Notes under the pieces: generated by a model
The model's input: the letters and a program-made list of their open reading frames with translations, nothing else
What the model was told of the DNA's origin: nothing
Database searches by the model: none
Assembly: GCA_963691655.1 (NCBI GenBank)
Contig: OY829328.1
Coordinates: 7,282,204 to 7,346,203, forward strand
Direction of reading: 5' to 3'
DNA: 64,000 nt
Source: Toxonevra muliebris
Taxonomy: Eukaryota > Arthropoda > Insecta > Diptera > Pallopteridae
Translations under genes and position numbers: made by a program
Shown here: piece after piece, positions 24,197 to 34,430 of the stretch
Layout of the letters: each line of letters opens with the position of its first letter
How positions within the stretch are numbered: the stretch's first letter is position 1

Positions 24197-24996
24197 ACTC
24201 ATTTCGTCTTAATTCATAAAAGCTAATTTCATTCGATCTATCGAAAATTTAGCGCAGTTTTATGTAAATAAAAAAAAAATTAATTAAATTAACGGTAGCA
24301 AACAAATTTGGCCAACTTAAGGGGATACATACACTTGTTGTCGGAAAAAAAGAGTATTCTAATTTTTTTTTGCCAACGCGATTCAATTTTATTAGAATAA
24401 GTCACCCTTTGCAAGGAATTTCATGAATTTTTTCAACAAAAAATGGTAATAACTGGGGTCCATACGGCCGTTGTGCCAAAATATCATTTTTTCGGCACCT
24501 CTCGCGGTGAGAACGATAAATAAAGGACGGTTTATATGAATTGAAAAAAAAAAACGAAAATGTTTTAGTTTTCATCGTCATGCTCTTAGTGAACGAAGGA
24601 TTTTGTGAAATTTAGGTTTTTACAAAAATGGGAATGATTTTTTTAAAATTCTTGATTTTCGAAAGTCTGGAAATTTGGTTTTAATAGCCAAAATAAAAAG
24701 TTTTACTCTACTTAAAAATTCCTTCGAAGAGTAAGAGACTCTTGAAAGTTTGCCAGCTGTCAGCCAAGAACGATGGCGTGTAGAAAAATGTTTTTCTCCT
24801 AAATATTTTCAATTAAACTATTTTGAATTGAATTTCACTTCCTGAAATTCTAAGATGGCTAGTAGCAGAACGAAACATAAACATGTTATCAACCGTGAAG
24901 TAACTTTTTAAATTAATTTCTTTGAAAATAAGTAAATTTATGAAAATTTATATAATTTATATAATTTATAATTGTTTTTGACGGACCGAGAAACAC
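24197..24996. other. intergenic with SINE piece and a solitary TTAAGGGG end
   Basis: At 24317-24340 there is a TTAAGGGGATACATACACTT motif that looks like the end of a TTAA-flanked element without a visible partner. At about 24730-24795 a stretch (with GCCAAGAACGATGGCGTGTA) matches the body of the SINE at 30527-30797 in the same orientation. No gene is visible. Confidence 0.5.
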
Positions 24997-27900
24997 TCAC
25001 AGATATAACCACCTACATAAAAACAAAACGTATACATAGGTACAAAATGTGAAGTATTGAATTAAAATCAGTTCATCATTATCGCATTCAAGTTGCAGTT
25101 TACGCGGCAACATTTGCTGCAAACGCCATCTTATAGTCGTGTTGCAGTCGCATCCTTTGCCACACACTTTGAATTTCAAACGCTTCTTACCAGGGCCGTA
25201 GCCAGGATTTTTTTTCGGGGGGGGGGGGAGGGGGGGTTTTCATTCGAAGAAAATTGACATTGACTTGCCATTACTGATGATGAGCCCGACCTCAAAAAAA
25301 TTAACAAAAATACTAAAAACAGTCATAGGCACATTTTTTTCAAATGATTATCAGAGGGAATTCGGGCCATGATAAGGAATCCGGATGAGGTTGGCTTATA
25401 TTCCCAAAATTCGTGCAGTTACTGCATTGAAGGAGGACTTCCGAGTCGGGGTGCTTTGAGCAATAATGGGTTAATTACATTTTAAGATTGTTTCCTAAAA
25501 CTACTACTGCCCTACATGGGTTTTGCTAGTGTTTGTGAATGAATTTTTTATACTGAACACGAATCTGAGGTCAAAAATTTCCCATCACGCCACGTTTTAG
25601 AAAAAATGGGATTTAAAACTCTAAAATAGATTTAAAAATTGGAGAGCTGAACAATGGCGTGCTACAAACTTCGAAATCCAGAAATTATAGGCTAAATCAT
25701 GCCCTTCCAAATGAGCCCTAAACCCGAAACTGTAAATCAAAAACAGTTACTGACCTAGAAAACTATAAATGCAAAATTGCTCAGCATCACCTTCTCTTTT
25801 TGTATCCAAAGTCAAACCTCATGTCAAAGAAAACAAATCGGATCTCGTCGCATAGTGTAACTAAGATTTCAAGTTTATTTTTTTGTATTTGACTTTTTAG
25901 AAATTAAACCGATAAAAGTAAAAAATATTTAAAAACTGTTCAATAGATTTAATTTGGACTTTTTTTCATCCACTGGCAATTAATATCAAAAAATAGCAGA
26001 AAGTTTCCACATTTCGGGAGGGGGGAGGGGGCAGGACCCCCAAAACCTCCCCATAAATACGGCCTTGCTTCTTACATTACTTGATTTCCAGTAAAATTTT
26101 AACTGGTCCGAGGTTTATTGATCTTTTTCAACCGCTTTTTAACCCATGTGTATAAACTTAAAGAATAAATACTAGAACACAAACAACATATCAGATTTAA
26201 AAAAACGCTTTTAGGTTGACGAACCTTTAAAAAATGATCAGTACATAATTTTTGCTAGTACTAACTCTGTTATTTTTATAAAGCAAATATCAGTAGCTAA
26301 AAGTCTATTGAACTCCTTGCTGTCAATGAACGTAAAAATAAATAAAAAAAGAAAAAACCTTTAATTTTGCATATCAATGTAAATATGTATTTCTATCAAA
26401 ACTCTCCGAGTAAAAAATAATGCACCTCTTTTTTCCCCTAGCTTAATACTAAAATTCCAAGAATTCCCACCATAAACTTGACAAAAGTTTATTGAACCAA
26501 TCCCCAAAATATGCTAAAAATTATAAACAATTCTAAATGCAAATACGAACTCTTTTGAACTCCAAAATAATGAAAAAAAATTTAACAATAATTCTTAAAT
26601 TACAGTTTCCCCAAATAAAAAAATGTAAGTATCATATTAAATGCAGTTTAGTTACCTTTCTATAAAATATGACTAAGTACCTACTATACTACTAAACACC
26701 TGCACATCATGTGCGTAAATATAGTATACAAGTGGTAAGTATTTGTGAGCATACATATTTGCAAATGTGTGAACTACGTGAATTTTATCATTCACTTCTA
26801 CTATAAAATTTACTAGGAAAACAAACTGACCTTTCTGTTTTTTAATGTCCATTGTAAAAATACCTTGGCGCTTCTTCGAGGTTTCCGAGGAGGACGAGCG
26901 CATTCACCCCTAATATCGTAAATTGTTTAGGGCAGCAGAAATCAATAATTTTTATTTTCTAGGTACTATATTTATGTGATTTTCATTTAATATTTAACCC
27001 TCTAGTTCCTATATTTTTGATTGGTCGAAAATAATCAAAATAGATTAATATAGGTGTAAAAGATTCGAGGTCTTAAAATCTTAACAAAATTAATGCTCAT
27101 CGACTTATGAAGTAGGAAAGGTTAAATGCCTAGAAGTATCTGATTATGTTGTTGAATCAGCTTTTTATGAATTTTTTTTTAAAATAATTAAATATTTTAT
27201 ATTAAAAAAGTCACATTCACAGCTACTCACAGGTATCTTTTCATCTGGCTGGTATATTTTTTTTTCTTCACTAGCATTCTAAAATTTATACAAAATAATT
27301 AAAATAATTAATGTTTCCCGTTTTCAAAAATTTTTTACTTTGACTGTCACTAACGCACGCAAAACGCATTGCAATTCAAAACAGAAGCATATTAATAAAA
27401 GCTTGGAATATTAGCTGAATGAAAGCTACATCCGTTTAGGTGAAGGATGTCTAGAGACACGCTTGCGAACTTTAGGGTTAAGTATCTGCTGCTTTATGTT
27501 CATTTTATGCGCCAAATTTTGTTTATTTATTTATTTTATTTTGATTTGTGAAGTGTGATGAACCTTTTTTCTTCGCTTCTTCTTTTTTCTCACAATTTGT
27601 TTATGTTAATACGAATTGAAGCGTAGTAAAGAAAAGCGAAATTTTTATTATTTTTATTGTTGTATCACATTATTGTTATTATTGTTATTCACAAAATTGT
27701 ACAATATTTTAGCATGTTTATATCACATGGAACTCAGTGAACTCTCCAATGAATCCCGCTTGCCTCTGGGTTTTTCTTCCAAGCTTTCGATGAGTGCAAT
27801 TTCATTTGCGCGTTCGATTACACTAAAGAGTCGTCACGTCTTAATTTCATGATAAGGTTTTGCGCAAAAAGAAATAACTTTAACAATATGTTTTTAAATA

Positions 27901-28117
27901 ATGTCTAATTAATTATGAGTCGTACTACGTGCGTTGAGCGTACTATGAATTATCAGTTTCTGTTCCATTGAAATTTCTTTATCTTCACAAATTTTACTTA
28001 GCATTAATTTTCCGCGTATAATCTTTTTTCAATGAATTTTGTAGTTGGCATATGCCCAATAAGTTTTGGTAGTCTCACACATTGGCATCACCCCCTGGCA
28101 AGCAGCTGAGTTTTCAT
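24997..28117 (-). CDS. candidate four-exon gene of unknown family
   Basis: Four coding-like blocks on the minus strand join with consistent phase through GT-AG borders: 28117-28092, 27822-27727, 26909-26864 and 25185-24997 (26, 96, 46 and 189 nt). The model gives 118 residues. It has an acidic segment (ERANEIALIESLEEKPRGKR with a dibasic end), then a Ser-rich linker, a basic segment (RPPRKPRRSAKKRLKFKV), and a Cys-rich part (CGKGCDC) before TTIRWRLQQMLPRKLQ. Blocks two and four are clearly more coding-like than the flanks. Weak points are the poor start context, the poor acceptor (GTAAG) before the last exon, and a hydrophobic C-terminus that may be read-through of a donor site. A hAT element lies immediately upstream of the last exon and a piggyBac-type MITE lies in the second intron. 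It may be a real gene, part of a larger one, or a pseudogene. I know of no family with this arrangement. Confidence 0.35.
25191..26067. mobile_element. hAT element with perfect 8-bp target duplication
   Basis: The octamer CTTCTTAC occurs at 25183-25190 and again at 26068-26075. Between them the ends are CAGGGCCGTA on the left and TACGGCCTTG on the right (inverted repeat with one mismatch), followed inward by G-rich and C-rich tracts at 25217-25236 and 26018-26052. The 877-bp interior has no intact transposase frame. The perfect duplication argues for a fairly recent insertion of a non-autonomous copy. Confidence 0.92.
26998..27477. mobile_element. piggyBac-type MITE, copy A
   Basis: The element starts CCCTCTAGTTCC after TTAA (26994-26997) and ends in CGAACTTTAGGG before TTAA (27478-27481). 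It is about 480 bp long and is homologous over most of its length to the copy at 29940-30463, including the shared TTTGACTGTC block and the AAAGCTTGG block near the right end. TTAA duplication and CCC starts are the hallmark of piggyBac-mobilised elements. It has no coding capacity. Confidence 0.85.
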
Positions 28118-28187
28118 ATGAATTTTTTCATTGATTTTTCATCTAAAAAAATAAAAATAAAATTAAGGCAAAAAAGTAATATATGCT

Positions 28188-28341
28188 ATAGTCCACTAGC
28201 GGGTCCAAGAGGGACCCTCCCCTGCTTTACCGATGAAAATTTCATATAGTTTTATTTGACCATGAATTCATAAAAAAAAAAAAAATTAAGGGTTGGAAAA
28301 TTTTACCCCCCTTCTTTGGATCAGCTAGTGCTGTAGACTAT
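28188..28341. mobile_element. small MITE with ATAGTC termini
   Basis: The left end ATAGTCCACTAGCGGGTCCA and the right end, read on the other strand (ATAGTCTACAGCACTAGCTG then ATCCAAAG), form gapped inverted repeats about 150 bp apart. A related right-hand piece is found near 22765-22790. The class is unknown. Confidence 0.55.
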
Positions 28342-29935
28342 ATTCAGTATAAGTATGTATTTTCCAATTCAGCTAAAAAACGTGAAACGCTCATTTTCTT
28401 CTCCTTCGTTGACGTCAAATCACTTAAACGCTTCTTGGTAGACAAACAAGTTCCTGTTAATTTGTTTTTTAAGCAGAATGGGGACAATATAAGATATAAA
28501 AACAATAAAATGAAAAAAAAAACAGAATAATAATAATTTTCGAACTGTCGCCGATTTGGCTTTTGGCCAAAAGTAAATTAGTGACCAATAATACGAGGAA
28601 ATCACATTTGGTACAAGGAAATCTATTATGATGACAGTTCAGTAGAAACAAGTGTTCACAACAACATCATAATCGTTGGTTGGTCAGGTTGGTGGCCAAA
28701 AATAAATTCATCGCTAGCAGTTTTTCAAGAAAATTAAATGATGGTTTTGTTTTAAGTAGAAATGGTTGTTTCTGGAAGATGCATATGATGAATTCAATAC
28801 ATAGTGGCTATCATTTCAAAAAAGCTTGACCTTGGCTTACAAAAGGTTTGATGTGTAAATAAAGCATTTATTTTTGTATGTTGGTTTGTACTTGCAACGA
28901 CATGTGTATAACCCTCGTAAGTAGGCGTGGTAAATTTAGATACCGAATAGACTTGTCATGACAAATATTTAAATATAAATCAATAAACCAAACTTTTCAA
29001 ATTCTACACTAAATTGGTCACTGAACATGCCCACTTCTCATAAAAGATTTTCATATGACGTTTTTGAAGAAGATACTAAGTACGGCATTATCAAAAAAAA
29101 TTTGAATATTTTATGTATGAATTAATAATATCAAGCACGCTTACTGCCCATACAAAGCTTGTATTCAAGAAGCGATATTCCGTCGAAATTTCAGTGAAAT
29201 GATTTTAATTAAATTTCATGTGTGAATTTTTTTTTTATTACAGACTTATGTACATTGTGTTAACCTTTAGATTATTGTGGAAAGGAGATAAGAATACTAT
29301 ACTTTATTCGCCTCTCAATTTCAAGCGCATTACAGATTGTAGGTCATTGGGTTGATACTGCATATGAATGCAAAAAAGTACCAGTTATTTGTGCGTTATC
29401 ACTTTCAAAAATTCTGCTCATCCGGGATTTTTCCTAAACTATATTGAAAATTTTAATTTTTTAAGCTACCATTTTTTCACTTTTAACGAAATTTGAGACA
29501 TTTCATGCATATGGGTTTCTCACTTAAAACAAAAATCTTGGAAAAGTAAAACTGTTAAAATTCACACTCAAAATCCAAAGAAATCTCAGTGAAATGATTT
29601 GAATTGAATTTCACATTTATTTTTTATTATATCGTATGTACTTTTAGATTGTTGTGCAAAAGAGATAAGGGGAAAGTACCTTATTTGCCTTACTTTCAAG
29701 CCCATTACCGATTTTAGGTCATTGGGTTGGCACTGTGTATGAAGACTTTAAAATTCTACACCATTCAGGGTTTTCCCAAAAAAGTGATTTATTAATACTT
29801 TTTATTTATATTAAAAATTTTAATTTTTTAATACACAACTATATAGAAAAAAACAAATAATCTACAATAAGTAATTACTCAAGTTTTGGTAACTGGATGA
29901 CCTAAATACGGAACCTGTAAATGATCATTTAAGCC
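28342..29935. other. intergenic with a diverged direct duplication
   Basis: The segment 29189-29380 is repeated, with clear drift, at about 29583-29745. Both have TCAGTGAAATGATTT, later TTTAGATT-TTGTG and AGAGATAAG/AGGAGATAAG, and then TAGGTCATTGGGTTG. The rest of the stretch is AT-rich with no gene seen. Confidence 0.55.
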
Positions 29936-29939
29936 TTAA

Positions 29940-30463
29940 CCCTCTAGTTCCCAAATTTTTGATTGATAAAAAAAAAATCGGAATTGATTAATATTGACGT
30001 AAAAATCATAAAATGATTTAAAAACCCAAAAAAAAAACGAATGGGCGTAGTTTTATGAAGTGAGAAAGTTTGAGCGCCTAAAATTATTTGTTCTTGAATG
30101 AGGCTTTTATCAATTTGTTTTAAGTACAATAATTAAATATTTTATATAAAAAATCCAAATTCCTAGCTATCCATAGCTAGTTTTTTTTATCTGGATATTA
30201 TGACGGGAAGTTTTTTATTTATTTTTTTCACTTTTATCTCAAATACAATCAAAAAAATTAATTTTCCAATTTTTCACAAATTTTTGACTTTGACTGTCGC
30301 TAACTTCTGTAATACGCATCACACCTCATAACTGATGCATTTTTTAAAAGCTTGGTAAATTTCCTAAACGATATGATAAAATGTAGCAACAGAAAACTGT
30401 TATGGTGGCAATTCCATTCCTTTTGGCGAAGGCCATCTAGAGGCGGGCGTGCGAGCTAGAGGG
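29940..30463. mobile_element. piggyBac-type MITE, copy B
   Basis: The element starts CCCTCTAGTTCCCAAATTTT after TTAA (29936-29939) and ends GCGAGCTAGAGGG before TTAA (30464-30467). The terminal CCCTCTAG/CTAGAGGG repeat is perfect. It is about 524 bp long and is the sibling of the copy at 26998-27477, with better preserved ends. It has no coding capacity. Confidence 0.88.
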
Positions 30464-30526
30464 TTAAAATTATGCATTTAAGACGAAGAGAAGTCAGCTT
30501 TCATGATAAGATTATCCAAGGCTGAG

Positions 30527-30797
30527 CTTTTCGCATCCATTCATGTTGTATGAGTTATATTTATACACAAATGGAAGGGACCTACAGTTTATGCCGAATC
30601 CGAACGGAGAAGTGAAAAGCTTTTCATAGGCATTTTTTTACTCTTGGAGGCTTGCCATTGCCAACCAAGAGGTGGTGCCGTGTAGAAAAATTTTTTTTAT
30701 TTTTTTTCTATTTTTGATTTTTGAGCGTGTCGAGATAAGAACCCGGGCACCTCTGCGTAGCAGTCCAACCCACTAACCACTAAGCTACGGCGACCAT
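30527..30797 (-). mobile_element. tRNA-derived SINE
   Basis: On the minus strand, from about 30797, the sequence reads GGTCGCCGTAGCTTAGTGGT and continues through TTAGTGGG, TGGACTGCTACGCAGAGG and CCCGGGTTCTTATCTC. This gives an A-box-like TAGCTTAGTGG and a B-box-like GGTTCTTATC at the spacing of a tRNA, so it has an internal RNA polymerase III promoter. A body follows with CTACACGGCACCACCTCTTG and AACTGTAGGTCCCTTCCATT, ending near CATGAATGGATGCGA. Related pieces are at 24730-24795 and 59447-59520. The tail resembles a SINE I associate with tephritid flies, which is recall only. It is not a functional tRNA gene: the acceptor stem does not close. Confidence 0.82.
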
Positions 30798-32397
30798 ATA
30801 AGGCTACCCCAAAGAAAAATATGCATTGACAAAAAATAACTGGAGGTGCAGTAATTTAAAATGTCTTATAATTCAAGTTTTTTATTTGGAAATTATCTTT
30901 TTCAACTATTTCAAAGCAAGGTGCTAGACTATCACTTCTGAGGTTTTTAGTTCGGCTGGAGGTCTTTCTTTCCCAATCAACGCAAGACATAACATTTATA
31001 GCGTTATCTCCTGTGTACGGATTTTGCAATAAAAAAAGTTAAATTTAAAATTATTTAGGTAACCAAACTGTTTTAAAAACCTTGGAAAATCAGAAATTAT
31101 TAAACCTTAATCGGTATGGAAATTCTACAAATCACAAATCCAAACTTCAACTTTACTGGCCTCTAACAATCCTCACCATCACCCGGTTTCTATTACTCAG
31201 TTATCGGAATTCGACTTTTTCTAACCTCAAGTAGCAGATGTTGAAACCAAAACTCTCCTCGAAAAGCAAACTTTTCCGGATGGTGACATCCCATAATGAA
31301 ATCAGTTTATTAATGGGTGTGGTTACTGGTTAAAGTTTTTTAAAAGGATCATACGATACGATACGAAATAGACTTTCAAGCGTATTCTTGTTTTTACTGT
31401 CCAAAATTGGTATTCTTTAGCTAGCTCAATGGCTTAACCTCATATAATTTGGCCTACCTGAGGCATTCGCCACCACTTTTAACTTAACCTAACCTTCGTT
31501 TTTGTTTTGATTGTAAAATTGGGATTTGACCTGAGTATGGTAAGAATAAACCCTATATCTTAACTTTGTTATACCAGTCCCAATGTGCTACAGAACTAAC
31601 CCTAAATACGTGCTTAACATTATTTCAGTTAACTATTGAGCGTGAACAAAACAGAGAGTAGCGAGAGAGAAAGTTAGTTACTATCTTTATAAAAAAAATG
31701 AGGTTTGATAACTTTAGAATATTTTTGCTCTGTGACAAGAACTTGAGAAATAATAGTTAAAATCTGAAAAATAATAAAAGCTGAACGAATGTACATAAAG
31801 GGAAAAATCCAAAACAAAAATAATAAAAGCTGAACGAATGTACATAAAGGGAAAAATCCAAAACAAAATTTATTTGCAGTACAATTCGGAAAAAATCCGA
31901 ATAATTAATAACAGTGGTAAATTAAATTAATTGATCCAAAATCACAAAAAATAGGTAAATCTTAACCTTAAAAAATACTTGCGTATATATCTACTTTGGT
32001 AACAATTAACTATTTATAATTTTTGTGGAAAATAAACAAAAACGCAAAATTCGAAAAAAAGAAGATTATAAACAAAAACAAAAGAATGGAGTTGGTTTTT
32101 ACGCGCGCGACAACCATTAAAATTTTTTTATATCGAAAATATTTTTGCTTATTCTGGGGAATTTTCAAACGGGGGAGCAGCAGAAAAAAACCTGCAAAAC
32201 CCCAAACGAAACGAATGAGAAAAATACGCGTTTATTCATATATTGATTGAGAGCAAGTGAGTATATGAAAGAGTGAATGCACAACGTTGGCTGAAGATGC
32301 CTGAGCAGCAATTGAATCGTATGAGCAAGAGTAACAACGAAAGCTTTTCAATTCTTATGAAATTCAAGGGAAATACATGGAACTGTGAGAGCTTGGG
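30798..32397. other. intergenic upstream of Gadd45, with a 49-bp tandem duplication
   Basis: A perfect 49-bp tandem duplication (ATAATAAAAGCTGAACGAAT start) lies at 31771-31819 and 31820-31868. The rest is AT-rich; the part from about 32000 may contain upstream control sequence of Gadd45, but I see no specific site I can name. Confidence 0.6.
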
Positions 32398-32435
32398 TAT
32401 AAAAGGTAGTGCTCTTGTGAATTTGGTATTCATTG
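32398..32435 (+). promoter_or_regulatory. candidate Gadd45 core promoter (TATA and Inr)
   Basis: TATAAAAGG at 32398-32406 is followed 34 bases on by TCATTG at 32430-32435, close to the fly initiator with its A at 32432. This would give a 5' leader of about 445 nt before the ATG at 32877. A-rich leader sequence fills that interval. The placement is inferred from motif spacing only. Confidence 0.55.
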
Positions 32436-32876
32436 TGAAATTGAAAATCAAAATTGAAACAAGTCTTAAGAGCGTTTACTAAAGGAATAAATTACATACG
32501 CGTACAGAAAAAAATTCGTAAAAGAATTTCATAACAAAAAGAATTAAATACAAATTTATTAAAACAAAAGATTTATCTGAAAGATACAAGACTCTAAACA
32601 GTGAATATAAGCAAATACTAGCATATCTAGTGTTTTAAATATAAAGTAACTACAAAATAAAAGAAAGTTACAAGAACTATCAAAAAAAAAAAGAAAAGAA
32701 CTATCTAATCTAAACAAGTGTTAAACACTCGCAAAATTTTGCAAGAAAAAGTGTCACAAGCAGCAAATCAAAGCATTACTGCAATACCAACAACAAAAAG
32801 TAACTACCAAGTTAGCAACAAGAGAGTGAAAATTCCTCCATACGAGCAACACATAACATTTACACCAGAAAGCAAA

Positions 32877-33410
32877 ATGGTTGTCGAAGAGTGTCAACAA
32901 ATTCAACAATACCACAACAACAGCAACAAAAGCATGACTACTACTACAAACATCACCGAAGACGACAGTCTTGCTGCCGCATTCAATGAAATGGATTACT
33001 CCAAGATTGGTCGCACTATAAAGACCGCTTTGCTGAAGGCTCAAGCGGAATCACGTGTCATCGTTGGACTGCGTGCTGCCATTTTGGCGCTCTCCAAAGA
33101 TCCCGAAGGTTCACTATTCTGTTTGATGGCGGTGCCTCAAGATGGTGACTCGGCAACGCACATGCATGAGGTGCTCCTCGAAGCATTCTGCTATGAGAAT
33201 GACATCTATGTGATTAAAGTTGATTGCCCCACAAAACTTAGCCGCATTTTGGGCAAAACTGATGTAGAATCATGTTGTCTAGTGCAAAAAACCTGGACCG
33301 GCGATCAGAGCGAAGAACGATTGAATAAAGCTGAAACAGTTTTGGTCGATTACTGTGAAGCCTACTGGGATTCACCACAGCCAACTGTTGTACAGCTGCC
33401 GGCCGTGTGA
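32877..33410 (+). CDS. Gadd45: Gadd45 stress-response protein, intronless CDS
   Basis: Gadd45 is a small acidic protein of the L7Ae/L30e/S12e/Gadd45 fold. In animals it binds and activates the MEKK4-type MAP3K in p38/JNK stress signalling and is linked to DNA repair; flies have a single gene. The CDS gives 177 residues. The start is ATG 32877 (AAAATGG context): the frame is open further 5' but has no upstream ATG. Residues 1-36 are a Gln/Asn/Thr-rich linker. The fold begins near MDYSKIGRTIKTALLKAQ (39-56). Typical signatures are VIVGLRAAILALSKDPEGSL (61-80), FCLMAVPQDGD (81-91), MHEVLLEAFCYENDIYVIKV (96-115) and the end region NKAETVLVDYCEAYWD (150-165). The CDS has no intron. A poly(A) signal AATAAA lies at 34406-34411, giving a long AU-rich 3' UTR, which suits a rapidly turned-over stress mRNA. 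Confidence 0.96.
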   Translation: MVVEECQQIQQYHNNSNKSMTTTTNITEDDSLAAAFNEMDYSKIGRTIKTALLKAQAESRVIVGLRAAILALSKDPEGSLFCLMAVPQDGDSATHMHEVLLEAFCYENDIYVIKVDCPTKLSRILGKTDVESCCLVQKTWTGDQSEERLNKAETVLVDYCEAYWDSPQPTVVQLPAV

Positions 33411-34430
33411 ATGTGTCGCACACACATAGTGTACAGTTTTTGAACAAATGCAAAGAAGTACCCAGTGAGGGTATACATGGATTAAAATTTTTGTATAAGA
33501 GATGAGAAATCTTCTTTTTGACATTGAAGATGAACGTCGTGAAAATGTTTGGATTATAAATTGGAACCGACATTGGAAGACGTTCGAAACAAAAACCAAA
33601 CCAGAAAACAAAAATATATTTAATGGGAGCTGAAATCTTATTTTAAATCGTATAAAAAATTTAAGATAAGAAAAAAACATTCCATACAAGAAACAAGAAA
33701 AAATGCAACTGTTGCTGCAGTTGCAGTCTAAAAAAAATGATAAAGAACAACAAATATAAAAGTATTAAATTAATACTAAATTAAGATGATAATTTAAGCA
33801 TATGAGAATTACCATAAAAACAACAACACTGTACACCAACGACCTTAAGAGAAAGAGAGAGAGACAGAGAGCAAGAAGCCGGTGCAGCGGAAGATGAAAG
33901 TGCGCGTGTGTGTGAGAGCAAGAGCAAAACTGCGGCAACAAGGAAGTAAACCGTAAACTCACACATCCACACAAATCCACACAAGAACGTGACAGCTAAT
34001 GCTAACTTTTTTTTTATATTAATTTTGCTATAAAAAATTATTGCTCTTAATATTTTTTATTTTTTAATTCAATTTATGCAAAATCACTATATAGAAAGAA
34101 AGAAAAAAAACTCACTAATTCTGACCTTAACTTAAATTGAGTAATTGTAAAAAATTAAATACAAATACAAAAGCAAATATCAAAAAGAAAAAGTTGTTAA
34201 ATTAATTACACAAAATTAAATTGTTGATTTAATAATTTGTTATGTTAGCTTTTCGTTTTGTTTTATAAGAAAAGTATCTAACTAATTCATATACAATTTG
34301 TTTATATGTATACACAAGAAAACAGAAAATTGTAAATTTTTGATGAAAATATTTTTATGTTATTATTGTTAAACAAAAACAAAAAAATTGAAAAATTGAA
34401 AAAAAAATAAAATTTTATAAAAACTTAATT
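33411..34430 (+). other. Gadd45: Gadd45 3' UTR (inferred)
   Basis: About 1 kb of AU-rich sequence follows the stop codon, with A-rich tracts and ATTTT-type words, up to AATAAA at 34406-34411. I infer that it is the 3' UTR because no other gene signal intervenes. Earlier polyadenylation cannot be excluded. Confidence 0.45.

Noticed and set aside
30720..30797. functional tRNA gene
   Set aside because: A and B boxes are present but the acceptor stem does not close, and the sequence runs on into a SINE body.
32754..33044. minus-strand open frame over Gadd45
   Set aside because: It is the shadow of the Gadd45 coding frame.
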